From NCBI RefSeq assembly GCF_010015445.1, contig NC_053133.1, positions 27,366,468 through 27,430,467 of the forward strand: a DNA stretch of 64,000 bases, in the 5' to 3' direction. The DNA is from Perca fluviatilis. Taxonomy: Eukaryota; Chordata; Actinopteri; Perciformes; Percidae. Of the stretch, positions 36,141-47,692 are shown one piece after another (the stretch's first letter is position 1; each line of letters begins with the position of its first letter). The notes below the pieces were generated by a model. It was not told the DNA's origin, ran no database searches, and worked only from the letters and a program-made list of their open reading frames with translations. Made by a program: the position numbers and the translations under genes.

Positions 36141-36690
36141 GACCTGCGCGAAAGACAAAAAAAAAACGTATGCGTCATTGTACCCAGCACTTTTGGAAAT
36201 GTACCTCCGAATGCGTCTCTGTCCCCAGCACATTTCAAACCAAACTGACGCCGTGGGCACAGCTGTGTTGGAGCACAATAGACAGACGGTGGCAGAATGC
36301 CCCGACACTTACATTCAACTAACATGTAGGCTAACAGTGAACAATCAGTGTTGGACTCCAGTCTGTTGAGATGCCTCTCCAAACGCAGAAACCAAGCGCA
36401 ATCGCACCATAAAACGTTAAGACACGTTAAGAAAAAAGATCCGTATTTTGCCGTAATCCAATGACATGAATAAATGTAATCCACAGCGATCAGTAGATCC
36501 ACAAACAGAGTCCCGGTGTATCCAGTAAGGCCTATACAAGCGTCACATTCACCAGTCAGTTCCAAACAGGTGAACGAGGTGAACTTCGCCGTTTAAACAA
36601 AGTAGAATAAAACGTCCAAATAAGCTGACAGCAAATTTATATAGGCTACGGCATAAATGCAACCTTTATTGCAACGTTGGCACGGTAAGA
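36141..36690. other. Non-coding, nothing recognised
   Basis: No repeat family or gene is recognised. The overlapping open frames of 60-150 codons on both strands have no recognisable protein features. Confidence 0.45.
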
Positions 36691-36694
36691 TGTC

Positions 36695-36800
36695 CCGACT
36701 AGTGCAACAAATTATCGTTTTTTGCGTCCTGCATATATATATGCGTCCTGCATATATATAGGCTATATATGCGTCGATAATGGTCTCAGGTGAGAGGCAG
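36695..36800 (-). pseudogene. hAT transposase C-terminal fragment (third copy)
   Basis: In reverse complement the stretch reads CACCTGAGACCATTATCGAC then GCATA and, after an ATATAT/GCAGGACGC expansion, GTTGCACTAGTC. This is the same end of coding plus tail as copy A at 17176-17240. The GCAGGACGCATATATATAT unit is tandemly expanded here. It is only a fragment. Confidence 0.6.
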
Positions 36801-36837
36801 AGCCCTGAAAAAATATGATTTTTACTAAAGTATTAGG

Positions 36838-37015
36838 CCTATATGAAATCAGATGTATTACCTATCCCCATTTAGTTGTTTTGTGTTTTTAAAGTATTTA
36901 TAAAATATCTGGTTATGTCAGAAGTAATTATTCCACTCATGTTTGAAACAATGCAATTACCCGTTTCAGCTACCAGGGGGGGCAGTGCTCCCCCTGCCGC
37001 CCCCCCCCACAAACT
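36838..37015. repeat. ~180-bp repeat shared with 55024-55225
   Basis: TGAAATCAGATGTATTACCT, CATTTAGTTGTTTTGT, CAATGCAATTACCCGTTTCA and the C-rich GTGCTCCCCCTGCC recur in the same order and orientation at 55024-55225. Both copies lie next to hAT transposase fragments, so this is likely part of a hAT element's non-coding end. Confidence 0.75.
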
Positions 37016-38085
37016 CTGCGCATGGATATAAGACACTAAAGACCTGAATAAACATTTATAGAATACACAGAATAAACATACTTTATTATTCAGGAGGTTC
37101 AGCAGGGTCCTCTGGTTGATGTTTCCTGGTTCACCATGCCCCGCTGCCTGTAACCTAATATATAAATAATATAAATACAATATAAAAAAATATAATATAT
37201 ACTAATATAAAGGCATGAAGAGAAACAAAGTATTAGAAATATCACACCATAGAATACAATCCCCTGCTAACTGTGGCCTTACAAGTGAAATTGCCAGCGT
37301 GAAATCAACATTTCTCAACAAAAACTAAGCATTACAAGCTTCACAAAGATATTTTTTGCATGGCTGTTGTATTGGACAACATTCGGTTGTTCATGTGGAC
37401 CTAATGAACTGTTCACTCAGTGTGCAGTGTCAAACTTTTGGTGTTTAATGATAGCTTTGTCTAGGTGGATCCATCACGTGCCAGGTACATTACCAGCTGA
37501 ATAGCAGCAGGGACTTACTGAAAGGAGGAGTTGGGTCTTACAGAGTAGACAGAAGTAACAGTAGTATTATTAAGAACAAACTTGATTAAGGCATAGTTAC
37601 AACTGTGAAAGAATGAACTTTGAAACTCAACCTTTAGGCCAACATGGACGACTATGTGTTCATAAAAAAAAGGAAATTTGAAAATCTATTGGGGGCGCTG
37701 GTCCCAAAAAAGTTAAGAACCACTGGTATATACAGTTGTTAAAATTTGCTCCACCTAAACCAGCTTACAGTACTTCTCACACATGTATCAAATACAGTAG
37801 CCTACAATAACACAATTCTGCGTCATATTGACTACTTTTACTTTTCATGCTTGTGCTTGTGGGTTCGCTAAGTTAAACACATATGGTGTCAAGCATAGAT
37901 ATACAACATTTAGTTTTGTGTTATTGTGTCAAGTTTCAACCGGTTTTGAGTGGCATGAGAGGTAAACTCAAAGTAACTGATTCTGACTGAAGCTTTTTAA
38001 CCTTTTTTTGGTGATGGGCTCGGTGACTTCTGCTCTAACACGGACAAGAAACACGTTAGTGAAAGTGGGTTCAGAGCCGGAGGAC
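37016..38085. other. Non-coding, nothing recognised
   Basis: AT-rich DNA. A phrase GGGGGCGCTGGTCCCAAAAA near 37691 resembles an exposed transposon end. I could not define any gene or element. Confidence 0.4.
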
Positions 38086-38089
38086 CCAA

Positions 38090-38313
38090 ACCTAGAAATC
38101 TAGACGCACCCTAGCGGCAGCAAATGTAATTTGCGTGAATTCCCTGCTATTTGAAAACAAAGAAGCGTTGCTCTGGTTGGTTGCAGCGCTATCCTATTGC
38201 ATGCAGACGGAATTTGAAAGACAACCGTTTATCCCGTCCCTCGGATTGAGCCCTGCCAATGGTGGGTCCCCAGACCCAACATCTGGATGTGGGTCTAGCT
38301 GGGCAGGCTAGGA
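38090..38313. mobile_element. Possible MITE
   Basis: CCTAGAAATCTAGACGC near the left and GTCTAGCTGGGCAGGCTAGG near the right form an imperfect inverted pair with CCTAG...CTAGG ends. The inside includes ATTGAGCCCTGCCAATGG and CCCAGACCCAACATCTGG. No target duplication was confirmed. Confidence 0.35.
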
Positions 38314-38569
38314 AGACCCAGACAGAAGCTGCCAAACAAGATGGCATAGTTCCCCGCCAGGCGCTGTCCAAGGTGCTGAGAAGACAAGACTCCGGCGGAG
38401 ATAAACGCACTTTGAAGAATAGACTTCTGACTGTCAATAAAGCTATACGGTTAACAGTTACTGAGCTTGTAACGTAAGAAGTTACCCACCTGTTGGTTTA
38501 ATGTGCATTTGTTGCAAAGAAATCATAATATACTGTGCAGTGTGCTTTACACATAATTTCATTTCAGCG

Positions 38570-39235
38570 TTTATATAGTCTCTCTATTCATATTTACATT
38601 GGCTCTTTCAGCATTTATACAGTCTGTCTATTCATGCATATTGTATTATTCCTGATCTACATTACCACCTAGACTACTATTGGCACTAACTGTATATTGA
38701 CTCAATCAATTCACTACATTCAGCATTTTATATAGACTTAGTCTTTATAGTCTTTTCATGCTTATTGTGTTATCACTGACCTACATAATTAACTAGATTA
38801 ACTAGACCACAACTTGCATTTACTGTTTCTTGACTCTTTACTATATCTCAGCAGTGTTATAGACTCTGTATTCATGTATATTGTGTTATTACCTTATCAC
38901 TTTATGTCTATTTGTGTTATTCTGAATTTTTTTCTTTTGAGCTGCTGGAGCACTTGAATTTCCCCAGTGTGGCATTAATAAAGTCTATCTTATTTTATCT
39001 TTCGCATATCCACCGACTTACTTACATCTCACCTTGCGCCATTTTTGTAATGCCTACTTAATCTGCACTTTATGTAGCCTATTGTACTCTGTATTCCTGT
39101 ATTGTATTGAATATGAAACTATGTTGTCTTGCACGCTTATGCTTTATTCTTGGCCAGGTTGCCGTTGCAAATGAGAACCTGTTCTTAACAGCCTACCTGG
39201 TTAAATAAAGGTTAAATTAAAAAATAAAAACACAT
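38570..39235 (+). repeat. Two LINE-like 3' tails in series
   Basis: The first ends at about 39003 with ATTTCCCCAGTGTGGCATTA and ATAAAGTCTATCTTATTTTA, the sense form of the tail seen inverted at 14029. The second, about 39010-39235, ends CTACCTGGTTAAATAAAGGT then an A-rich tract, the sense form of the tail at 3297-3380. Both appear to be truncated untranslated ends without coding sequence. Confidence 0.5.
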
Positions 39236-39762
39236 ACATTTACTCAAGTAGGCTACTTCTTTTTGTTTTTTTGCCTACTTGTACTTTACTTGGATATTTC
39301 GTTTTTATGCTATTTCTTACTCCTACTTCACTACATTTCAGATCCATTTTTCATACAAAACACATAATCAGTTTATAAAAGATGATGTATTGTTCTGTAA
39401 CTACCCAACAGTAGCCTACTGTACATGAAGCCTAAAAGCTCTACCTGGAGGAACTATATGTTTGATACTTTTCATTGCTAATATTTTTATTAGAAGACTT
39501 TTTCTTTTTACTTGTAATGGATTATTTGCATAGTTTTTTGCATCCTTTACTTTTACTCAAATAAATGATTTGAATGCTTCTTCTACCATTAATATACAAA
39601 TATACATTATTTATAGCAGGCATTTTGACTTGTCAGGAAAAAGCTCAGGTGAAACTAATAAGATTAACGATCCCTCTTAAACCAGTCCAGTGCATAGCTT
39701 TTATGAAATGTCAACTGTTCACCAAAAGTAACTCAACGCACATTAACTCAAGTGTTAAGTTA

Positions 39763-41060
39763 AGTATGATTGTGTGGTACTTGTACTTAACATAAACATT
39801 TCCATTTTCTGCTACTTTATTATTCTACTCTGCTACATCTCAGAAGGAAATATTGCACTTTTTACTCAACTACTTTCATTTGATATCTTTAACTACGTTG
39901 AAGATTCTGGTTAGTAATAGAAAATATAATCAACGAATACATTATTATGTAATATCACAGATTAAGGTTATACATTTTTGATCCACAAGGCAAATTTATA
40001 AGCTACCCAGCAGATAAAATATGTACTTTTAACTGAATGTGAAAATATGTCTTGTAGCAGAGTATTTCTACTATTTTATAATTTAAAATATTTTAGTTGT
40101 ACTTAAATAAAAGATCTGAGTCTACTTCCACCACTGCTGTTAAACGTGTGCATCAGTGACAATGAACGAGTGAATGATTCTGAATTATTTCCAAACTCTG
40201 CTATAGGTAGAGATAATAGAGACAAAGCTCGTTTTGTTGTCGACACAGTGAGGAAGAAAGGTGAAGCTGCTAGTTCAGAGATGATTGAGTTCCTCTGTGA
40301 GGCCGACCCGTTTCTCTGTGAACATCTTGGGTTGATCTGAAGCTAAATGAACAGGTGATGCATTCAGTTTAAGAGTATTTTCTGCAAGAACACAGTAGCC
40401 TAGTTTCTTCAATACAGTGTATATGTATCTGATCAAATGTTAAAATATAATAGCTAAATAGTACGCCTCTAATAGTGCAGCTGGTTAGTTATATTGGGTT
40501 TCTGGTTGATGATGCTGTGTGAACTACTTTTTCTTCGGGGAATCTCCCTGAGCTGTTTTTACAGACTGAACATGAGAGGAAACTGTGAGGATGTTTAGAG
40601 CCACCTGCTGGCTGACAGGAGTTACTGTAAACTGTTGATGCCATTTTATTTTACAGGATGTCAGTCTTGTTCACAAAAGTTCCATTTGGTGGCTCCTCTG
40701 GATGAATTAATTAATTTAGTGGTCGTAACCAAACCCTTATATCAGCCCCCCCCCCCCATTTTCAGTACTTATATACAGTACATTGCCACCACTGATTTAA
40801 ATCATTATCCTACACTCCTCAAGGCTCCACCTGCAAAGAAACTGATGTTATGAAAAGGTGCATGTATAGATTTAGAGCACTTGTTTTCCCAAAAGTCTTG
40901 ACCGTATTGTATGAGTAATCCTTTTCATTCTTCTTCTGTAATTTGACTCTGGAGGATCAACACTGTCAGCCTGAACCAAACAGTCAACTATAACTTGTGA
41001 AGTATCACCATCTACTGGACATTTGATGTATAAGTTCCTAAAGAGCTCATTTATCAAGGA
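39763..41060 (+). repeat. Rearranged segmental copy of the FIIND-CARD gene flanks
   Basis: About 39763-40205 matches 61128-61880 (upstream part of FIIND-CARD copy 2). About 40207-41060 matches 58850-59725 (the last CARD segment and 3' flank of copy 1). The two parts are joined at AGAGACAAAGCTCG near 40220, so this is a chimeric duplicate. A short match at 41340-41400 to 60098-60156 extends it. It lacks the MITE present at 61405-61728. Confidence 0.8.
40220..40340 (+). pseudogene. CARD C-terminal fragment of a FIIND-CARD gene
   Basis: It reads RDKARFVVDTVRKKGEAASS then EMIEFLCEADPFLCEHLGLI and a stop, identical to the last ~40 residues of copy 1 at 58978. CARD domains bind other CARDs, such as those of ASC or caspase-1. 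Here the first helices of the CARD, the FIIND and everything upstream are missing, because the sequence before the junction comes from a non-coding region of copy 2. A separate product is unlikely. Confidence 0.85.
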
Positions 41061-42098
41061 AAATAACTATTATCTGTACAATGCACTGCGGTCCTTGACT
41101 TCTGATGCTTTAACTTTGACTCTGGCGACACCATGAGGTTGATATTTGAGTAAAATGTCTGGACAACTATCAGATGGGTTTCCATGATGCAGATATTCAA
41201 GTTCCCCAAAAGATACATCCTAATGAGTTCAGTGATCCTTCAGAGTTTTCCTCAAGCAAATACAAGCTAATGTTCTATCGTTTTGGGTTGTTATTGAAAT
41301 ATCTCTGTTGGATGGATTACCATTAAATTTGGGACACACCTTCATGGTCTTAGTCTTGTTGTCCTCTGTAGGGGACATGAATTGACTCTCTACACTTAAA
41401 AAAATAAAAAAATAAAAATAATATATATTGAAAAAGCATTGAAAAGCGCCATAAACATATATATGGCACTTTTTCAATGCTTTTGACACTTTTTAAAAAT
41501 GTTTTTGTCACTTGTTTTAACGCTTTCTTTGTACATGATCAATAAACCTAGTTTAAATGACATTATACATGATTTGAGTTAAAATATTATTAATTATTTT
41601 GACTAATACTTAAGATCAGAGGATGTTTAGTGGATCACTGACTGGTATATGTCAAAGTTTAGTCAGGATCCTGTTTTAAAACCATTTAAAAAACCAAATA
41701 CTAAAAAATTGAATAAAACACCTAAAATGCAATGAAAGTAATCATTAAGTTTGCCTGCAGAATGTTGCATGGTTTCTATAAAACTTACATCATGCATCCA
41801 TGTTATTTTTGGCCAATTCGGTTGATAGAAATCCATATTTCTGTTCTAAAAAACTTTGAAAACGGGTCAAATTTGACCCGAGGACACCACAACGGTTAAT
41901 TAGAACTGTAAGGGTTGGGGTATTTTATTGTATGCTATTTTCTCAAATAACAAAAGATTAAAGCAGTGCATTATACATGAAGATGTATTTTCCTTGAGAA
42001 ATAAGCACATTAGGAACTTATACATTAAATGTCCAGTAGATGACGGCACAACCAGTTATAGTTTACTGTTTGGTTCAGGCTGACAGTGTTGATCCTGT
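40950..42098. repeat. Inverted repeat, ~105-bp arms, 0.9-kb spacer
   Basis: GGATCAACACTGTCAGCCTG and ATTTGATGTATAAGTTCCTA at 40950-41060 occur inverted at 41988-42098 (TTAGGAACTTATACATTAAA, CAGGCTGACAGTGTTGATCC). The first arm is the FIIND-CARD 3' flank. The spacer contains an A-rich tract and, at about 41710-41895, the right half of a MITE related to 61405-61728 (GGGTCAAATTTGACCCGAGG then ACACC...GGTTAA). Confidence 0.8.
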
Positions 42099-43185
42099 AA
42101 CTTAATACACAAGTTTGTTTCTGAGTTCTTCTTCTGCTCCAGCTGTTTTTTATTAATATCCGAGAATATTAGGCTACAATGGTTAAGGTTATTCTTTTGG
42201 CTCATTATTTCACGCTTTCTATATTCACATAACCAGTACAGTAGAGCATATTCAATTAAAATCTACCATAAAAGTCATTTAAATGGACTTATTTACACAT
42301 ACCCAAATGGCACACTGATAGCAGCAAGCTCTCTGCCCCGCCACACTTCTCTATTCTGGCAAATTGGTTAATGAACATACTTGTTTGGTTATTACATTTA
42401 GTAAGAGTTGAGTCTTATGGCAAATGTTGACCTCTTTAAGGAAGTGTGTATCGTCCCACTTCCATTCAGTCTTTCCTCTCTTCTCTGGTCTTTTATGGTT
42501 AAATCCCAACCTATCATCTGACTCATGCTTAGAGGCAGGACAGATGTAAACTCTTTCCGGGTGAGTTTACTGGTACTTCAACTTTCACTTTCATTTTTCT
42601 GTGTTCACAACCAGTCAGTGGAGCTGAATGAGCATCATCTGATACTTTTAAAATAGCCAATGTTTTAATCCTCCTCTGGTTCCTTGTTATATCCTGCTCT
42701 GTACGTCAGGGATCTCTTTCTTCCACACTCCCAGAGACGGTCATTGATGCTGATAACAAGATCGAAGAGGTATGTTGCTGACGTTTACAGTAAGCGTATT
42801 GTCTTACTTGCGGTGCTTCTGTGTGTCACAGACGCTAGTTTGCTGCTCCAGCAAATGTACTCAACTCTGCTTTATTGTCTCATTTAGCAGCTAATTGCCT
42901 GGATTGCATTTAAACTACACTAGTTATACTCAAGCACTTATACTTCTCTTCTCTTACAGCGACTGCCTCGCTGGTCTCATAATTGTTAAAACGCTGTTAG
43001 CTTAAACTTTAGCTTAGCCATTAGCCATGGATAATTCCTCTCCTGCTCTCTCTTGCTCTGTGTGTCAGATGTTTAGCTATTCCTCTGCATACATCATGTA
43101 ATAAATGTAGTTTATTCGCTGCTCTGGAGGCGAGGCTCAGTGAGTTTGAGGCATGGCTCTGCACTTTTCTTTCTTTTTTTTTGTC
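42099..43185. other. Non-coding with an ISRE-like site
   Basis: No gene is recognised. At 42579-42596 the plus strand reads ACTTTCACTTTCATTTT, and its complement AAAATGAAAGTGAAAGT fits the GAAANNGAAA core of interferon-stimulated response elements bound by IRF proteins. The site could be chance. No transcription unit can be assigned to it. Confidence 0.35.
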
Positions 43186-45123
43186 TTCACAAAACTTTAT
43201 TATTCAAGTGCAGTTACACATATGAAAACATTAAATGCATACATACAGTACATGAAAAAAGGGGTGCATGAAATTTACATTAAAGAGGTTGTAAGGCATT
43301 GTAAATGTTCAGAGTCCGGATGGCTTTCTTATTTGTCAGTCCTTTTAAAGTTTCAAAATATAATTTCATGTCATTTTTAAATTGGTGAATATTCGGTTTT
43401 CTTTCAGACCATTTACATTTATAGATATCAAATTTTCCAAATAAAATTAAAAGATTCAAAATTAAAACATGGCATTTATTCAAATAATGTCCTTCATTGT
43501 AAAAAATAATGTCTCTACGTTGTAATTTTATCCTCGAGCCACACAATACATGAAATACATCCTCCACATAAATCCAGAACAATCTGAAATAAAAACAAAC
43601 AAACTCTTCTCTGTGAAAACACCACAAAATATGCAGGATTCAGAAAGATAATGTTTATATTTCTTTAAAATTAGATTTATTGGGTAGATGCAATGGACAA
43701 TTTTGAAATATACTTCATTTACTTTATTATTAACAATATATTTATTATAATAGGTCAAAATCAAATTCCATTTGATATAACCAAAGTGGTTATTCCAATA
43801 ATGTTTGCATTTAGCAACTGTGGGGCAATGTGTCAAATGTCTAACATATCTAGTGCGCTGAAGCACAGAAGGGAGGGAACAGGATGAGGAGGAGGGAGGA
43901 GCAAGCTAGTCTTTGTTTTGTTTGAAAATGCTTTGAACGTCAACAAGAAGTAATGTCACCCAACATCGCTTAGAGCACCTTTTAATAAAACATCTGTTCT
44001 AAATGTTGACTGGTCATTAGACACATTACTACCCTGCAGCAGTTGTACATAACCTATGGGTACAGCATCAAATACTATTCTATATTCTCGTGCAATTATT
44101 GGAATATTAAACTTCATTAAGAATTCTGAATTTCTAAGTAATTGACCGTTGTCATTAATCAACTGGGAAATCAATAAAATATTGTTTTGGACCCAATTGG
44201 AATAAAATATTGACTTGTTCTTATACTTTAGCCTACATCTTTATTATTCCATATCAAATGTTTGTATGTTGAAAAATTTTTTATAATTAAGAAGCCAACA
44301 TAAAAGGACCTGTCTATGAAGGTTAGCTAACTGAAGAGAGATTTCATCAATATCAAAATTGCACTTTAGAATTCAATACCCCCAACTTTTTGAAAAATAA
44401 AGTTTGGAATCAAAAACCATATTTTATCTTTATTTTTTATATAATGTTTAATCCAGTTCACCTTGAAAATTATTTTAAATGTATGGAATCAAGAACATTC
44501 AAACCTCCTTGATTGTATGGATTACATAAAGTATTTTTATTTAAATAGTGAGGCTTATTTTTCCATATGAAATTGAATAATATAGAATCTATTTTCTTAA
44601 TAAAAGGTTTTGGAACATCTAAGACTTTGGCCAGATAAACTACTCTGGATAATCCTTCAGTTTTGGATAAAAGTGTCTGACCTTTGTGTGATAAATCTTT
44701 CATGAGCCATCTATCACATTTATTTTGAACTTTAGGAATGAGAGGTTGGAAATTGGATTTCATCCTTTCTGTCTGATTTTTACAAATAATTGTTCCTAAG
44801 TATGTTAATTCCTCTTTAACAGTAATACCCTCAAATTCTGTTGTATGTATATTGCTTTCTTTGAGTGGAAAAAGGGTAAAAACCTTTAATATAAAGCTAA
44901 TCTTGACATTTTAGAGAACACATTAAGACAATCGATAATTTTTTTAACATAAAATTCATCTTTTAAGAAAATAGCTGTATCATCAGCTAGCTGGCAACAT
45001 TTTATTTCTTTCTCTACAACGTCAATGCCATGAAAGTTTTCATTGTACAGATGTAGGGCCATTACTTGCATTACTAAGAGAAACAATAACGGGGCTGCAG
45101 GATCTCCTTGTTTTATACCCCCC
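43186..45123 (-). mobile_element. Tx1/L1-like LINE, 5'-truncated, minus strand
   Basis: On the minus strand the element starts abruptly at about 45123 with IKQGDPAAPLLFL and then LADDTAIFLKDEFYVKKIID, the catalytic ADD region of reverse transcriptase. It continues with LSHKGQTLLSKTEGLSRVVY, FNFIWKNKPHYLN and later C-terminal pieces (HCIYPINLILKKYKHYLSES). It ends in an untranslated tail with an oligo(A), seen on the plus strand as TTTTTTTTGTCTTC near 43186. It is related to the LINE at 28027-32895 but not identical. Several frameshifts make it inactive. 5' truncation is usual for LINE insertion. Confidence 0.85.
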
Positions 45124-45686
45124 GGGACATACGTTTATTTTTAACCCAAAGAAGAAGAAAAAACAGTACAACAATACAATCATATTCTATTTGTAAACAG
45201 GTAGAAGCCACTTGACTTGTCGCATCTTCGGACATAATTAGGATCATCAAGGCAATGAAATTTGGACCACTTTTGTTAAAATATTATCTTCAACCAAAAC
45301 GAAAAGATTTTTAAAGTTTTTCTTTCCTTTTTCTAAACACATTTGTGGCAATGAGAGCGATTAAAAAAACAAGTAATATTTCGCATTTTGTTGTAATTCA
45401 TGAAACATTTAAAACATTTTGTGAGACACGGGAAAAAAGAGGCCATGTGAGAGGCTACAGTATGCATAGATACAGAATTGCCCTCTCTTGGTTTATAAGT
45501 CTGAGAAGACGGAACATGTTCAACTGACAGTCACACACTCACACAACACTCCCCCACTTTTTTTCCGTCTCTCAAAAAACAGCATATTGAAAGCAGTGTG
45601 TGGAGTTTCTCCAGCTTAAAGCAGTTATTTAGCAGAGAAATAAAACTAACAGACCTAGACATTGTCCAGACTAGTGCAACAGTAAT

Positions 45687-45895
45687 TTGAAGAGGGAGAG
45701 AAGTGGTCAGCGCAAGCCAGTGGTATCCATGACTTCATGTCGAGAATGTCATTCATTACAAGCCTCGTTGTGTTTGAGGAGCTACTGCGTGTGATCCACG
45801 TTACGCACAAGGCCCTACAGTCATCCAACTGCACACTGTCCGAAGCTGCGGCCCTTACTGACAGCCTGAAAGCACACTTCGGGCCCTATTTTAAC
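45687..45895 (+). pseudogene. Inverted transposase segment inside hAT copy B
   Basis: GAAGAGGGAGAGAAGTGGTC through GCCTGAAAGCACACTTCGG lies on the plus strand here, whereas the rest of copy B is on the minus strand. In copy A the same stretch (15420-15620) follows directly after the part corresponding to 46170. The protein fragment reads MSFITSLVVFEELLRVIHVT and CTLSEAAALTDSLKAHFGPY. An internal inversion is the simplest explanation. Confidence 0.8.
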
Positions 45896-46165
45896 GATCT
45901 GAAACGCGCATACACTTCTCTCATCTAAACGGACGCAGCAGTTCCCATTTTTGCAAACCATACATAATTACAAAGAAAAATATTACTGAAAATGTGCTTC
46001 AGGTGTTTGGATAGATCAGAAGGCACTTTACAGTACAGTCCTCAAAAATTCCCAGCATTCTTTGTGGCTTGTTGTGTTTTACACAACATTTCCATGAATC
46101 ATGGATGTGTTGATGACATAAATGAGGAAATATTAGAGGACTTAAGGAGACGTGATGTTAACTAA
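45892..46165 (+). pseudogene. Harbinger (HARBI1-like) transposase C-terminal fragment
   Basis: From about 45995 the plus strand reads [20 protein letters not shown] then [17 protein letters not shown] and [17 protein letters not shown], followed by a stop at 46163. This matches the conserved end of Harbinger DDE nucleases (FRCL, LQYSP, ACCVLHN blocks). Immediately before it lies the Harbinger-type end GGGCCCTATTTTAACGATCT (45892-45911). The fragment sits at the breakpoint of the inverted hAT segment. Confidence 0.75.
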
Positions 46166-46300
46166 CTAATTTCTCTCAAACACTCCGTAATCGCAGAGTA
46201 GTGACTTTTCACTGATTTCACACATTTCCACTTGCATGCCCATCTCGTGTCACTGGGCTGAACAACTTCAGTTACTTTCACGTTCAAGGATTTTTGGAGT

Positions 46301-47294
46301 TCAATAAATCTCTGGTGGTTTGACGGTTCCGAAAACTGAATACACATTGTCAATAACGCTCAGGAATGATTTCACACATCGGTTCACGGAACAGCACTCC
46401 ACAAGCACTAAATTTAATTTGTGCACCAAGCAGTGTATGTAGGCTGCGTAGGGGTGAGTCTCTTTGATGCGCTGCTGCACACCAGACACATGACCTGCCA
46501 TCACAGACGCACCGTCGTAACTCTGTGCCACAATTGGGATGTTTTTAAGACCACACATATCAAGCCCTTTGTAGATGGCCTCCACAATCCCAGCTGCGTT
46601 ACGAGATGCTGAACAGTCCATAAAACACAAAAAGCGCTCCTTGATTTCCAATTCCTCGGCATATCGTATGCACACTGACAGCTGCTCAGTTTTGGAGGAC
46701 CTAGCCGCGTCCGCAATTGGGGAGAAAAATCCAGTTCCCTGCACCTTTTCAGCAACGTTGTTGTAAAGCATCTGTGCGCAGATGTCAATTCTTTTATTTT
46801 GAACATCTGGGCTTGTGGCATTAAAATAATTGGATTTCATGTTTTCAAAATCAACATCATATTTCGATAAAAAACTGCAAACCTTGAGGAAATTGCCACG
46901 CGATTCTGACTCTTCTCCCTCCTTGTGTCCACGAAAGGGCAATCCAAGTTTAGACAGTAGCCTCACAACATCAACTACTTTGCATAGATAACCTCTGTTC
47001 TTTTCTACTGTAGTTTTATGGCTTTCAGAAAGTTTAGCTGCAATAGATCCATTTGATGAGCTGGCTGCTTGGAAGTTATTCCACTTAATCATACAGTTTA
47101 GATGGGCCTGGCTTTTTCCATGTTTCTCTAGTTTACTGCTCAATTTTTTCCAGTGACTCATGCCCTTTCTAAATGTTTCCTCAACGCAGCTTTCAGTCTG
47201 GAAATGGCGACAAGCAAAACAGTAGACTGAATCCTTTCTAACGGAATACTCAAGCCAAGGGTAATTCTTGTTGAAGTAAGTGGAAAACGATCAT
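46301..47294 (-). pseudogene. hAT transposase remnant (TTF zinc finger and DUF4371 part)
   Basis: The minus-strand frame reads NKNYPWLEYSVRKDSVYCFA then CRHFQTESCVEETFRKGMSH, which is the TTF-type zinc finger, followed by a long open stretch (SSSNGSIAAKLSESHKTTVE, NRGYLCKVVDVVRLLSKLGL, PFRGHKEGEESESRGNFLKV) and the core QSYDGASVMAGHVSGVQQRI and YIHCLVHKLNLVLVECC. This is the usual arrangement of hAT-derived ZMYM/DUF4371 proteins. The frame is open for about 330 codons, much better than copy A, and then breaks near 46301 (DNVYSVFGTVKPPEIY). It is a transposase fragment and not a host gene. Confidence 0.8.
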
Positions 47295-47643
47295 TTTGTA
47301 CTTCCAAAACATTTTGAGGGGAATTGGGGCAGAGCAGCTTGTTTAGGACAGCTGTGTTTTTCTCCAAGATCATCTGCGTTGGTGTTACCTAGTGCGGCTA
47401 GTGCATCTGTGTAGTGAACATCAGGACTGCTAGCGGTTGCTGCTGATCCAAAGCAGTATATGAAATCCAGTGGCGGTTTCTCTAGGAGGCCAAAGGAAGC
47501 CTGGCCTCCCCATGAAAATATAAAACATAATTTAAAATATAAAATCAATTTTAATTTTAAATAAAATAAAAAATTAATTTTACGATAATGTTATAATTTA
47601 AAATATATTTGAATATTTTAAATTATATCTGTATCGAGACCAT

Positions 47644-47692
47644 GTGATTGGTGAGAAGCCAGGTTGAACCAGGCTTCTCACCAATCACATGC
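47644..47692. repeat. Palindrome at the end of hAT copy B
   Basis: GTGATTGGTGAGAAGCCA and TGGCTTCTCACCAATCAC-type arms (here with a GTTGAACCA-like centre) form a 20-bp-arm hairpin, the same as at 13320-13363. It lies beside an AT-rich stretch shared with copy A. Confidence 0.8.

Larger units (their letters stand above)
45130..47660 (-). mobile_element. hAT element copy B (DUF4371/ZMYM-like), rearranged
   Basis: From right to left on the minus strand: the palindrome-bearing end (47644-47692 region), the CCGCCACTG junction near 47469, the transposase coding part (47300 down to 46170), a rearranged block, and the non-coding 3' tail (about 45680 to 45130) that matches 17230-17760 of copy A. The DDE and dimerisation parts present in copy A near 16610-17230 are missing here. 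Confidence 0.8.

Noticed and set aside
36103..36565. Overlapping open frames on both strands
   Set aside because: No domain, no homology that I recognise, and no splice or start context.
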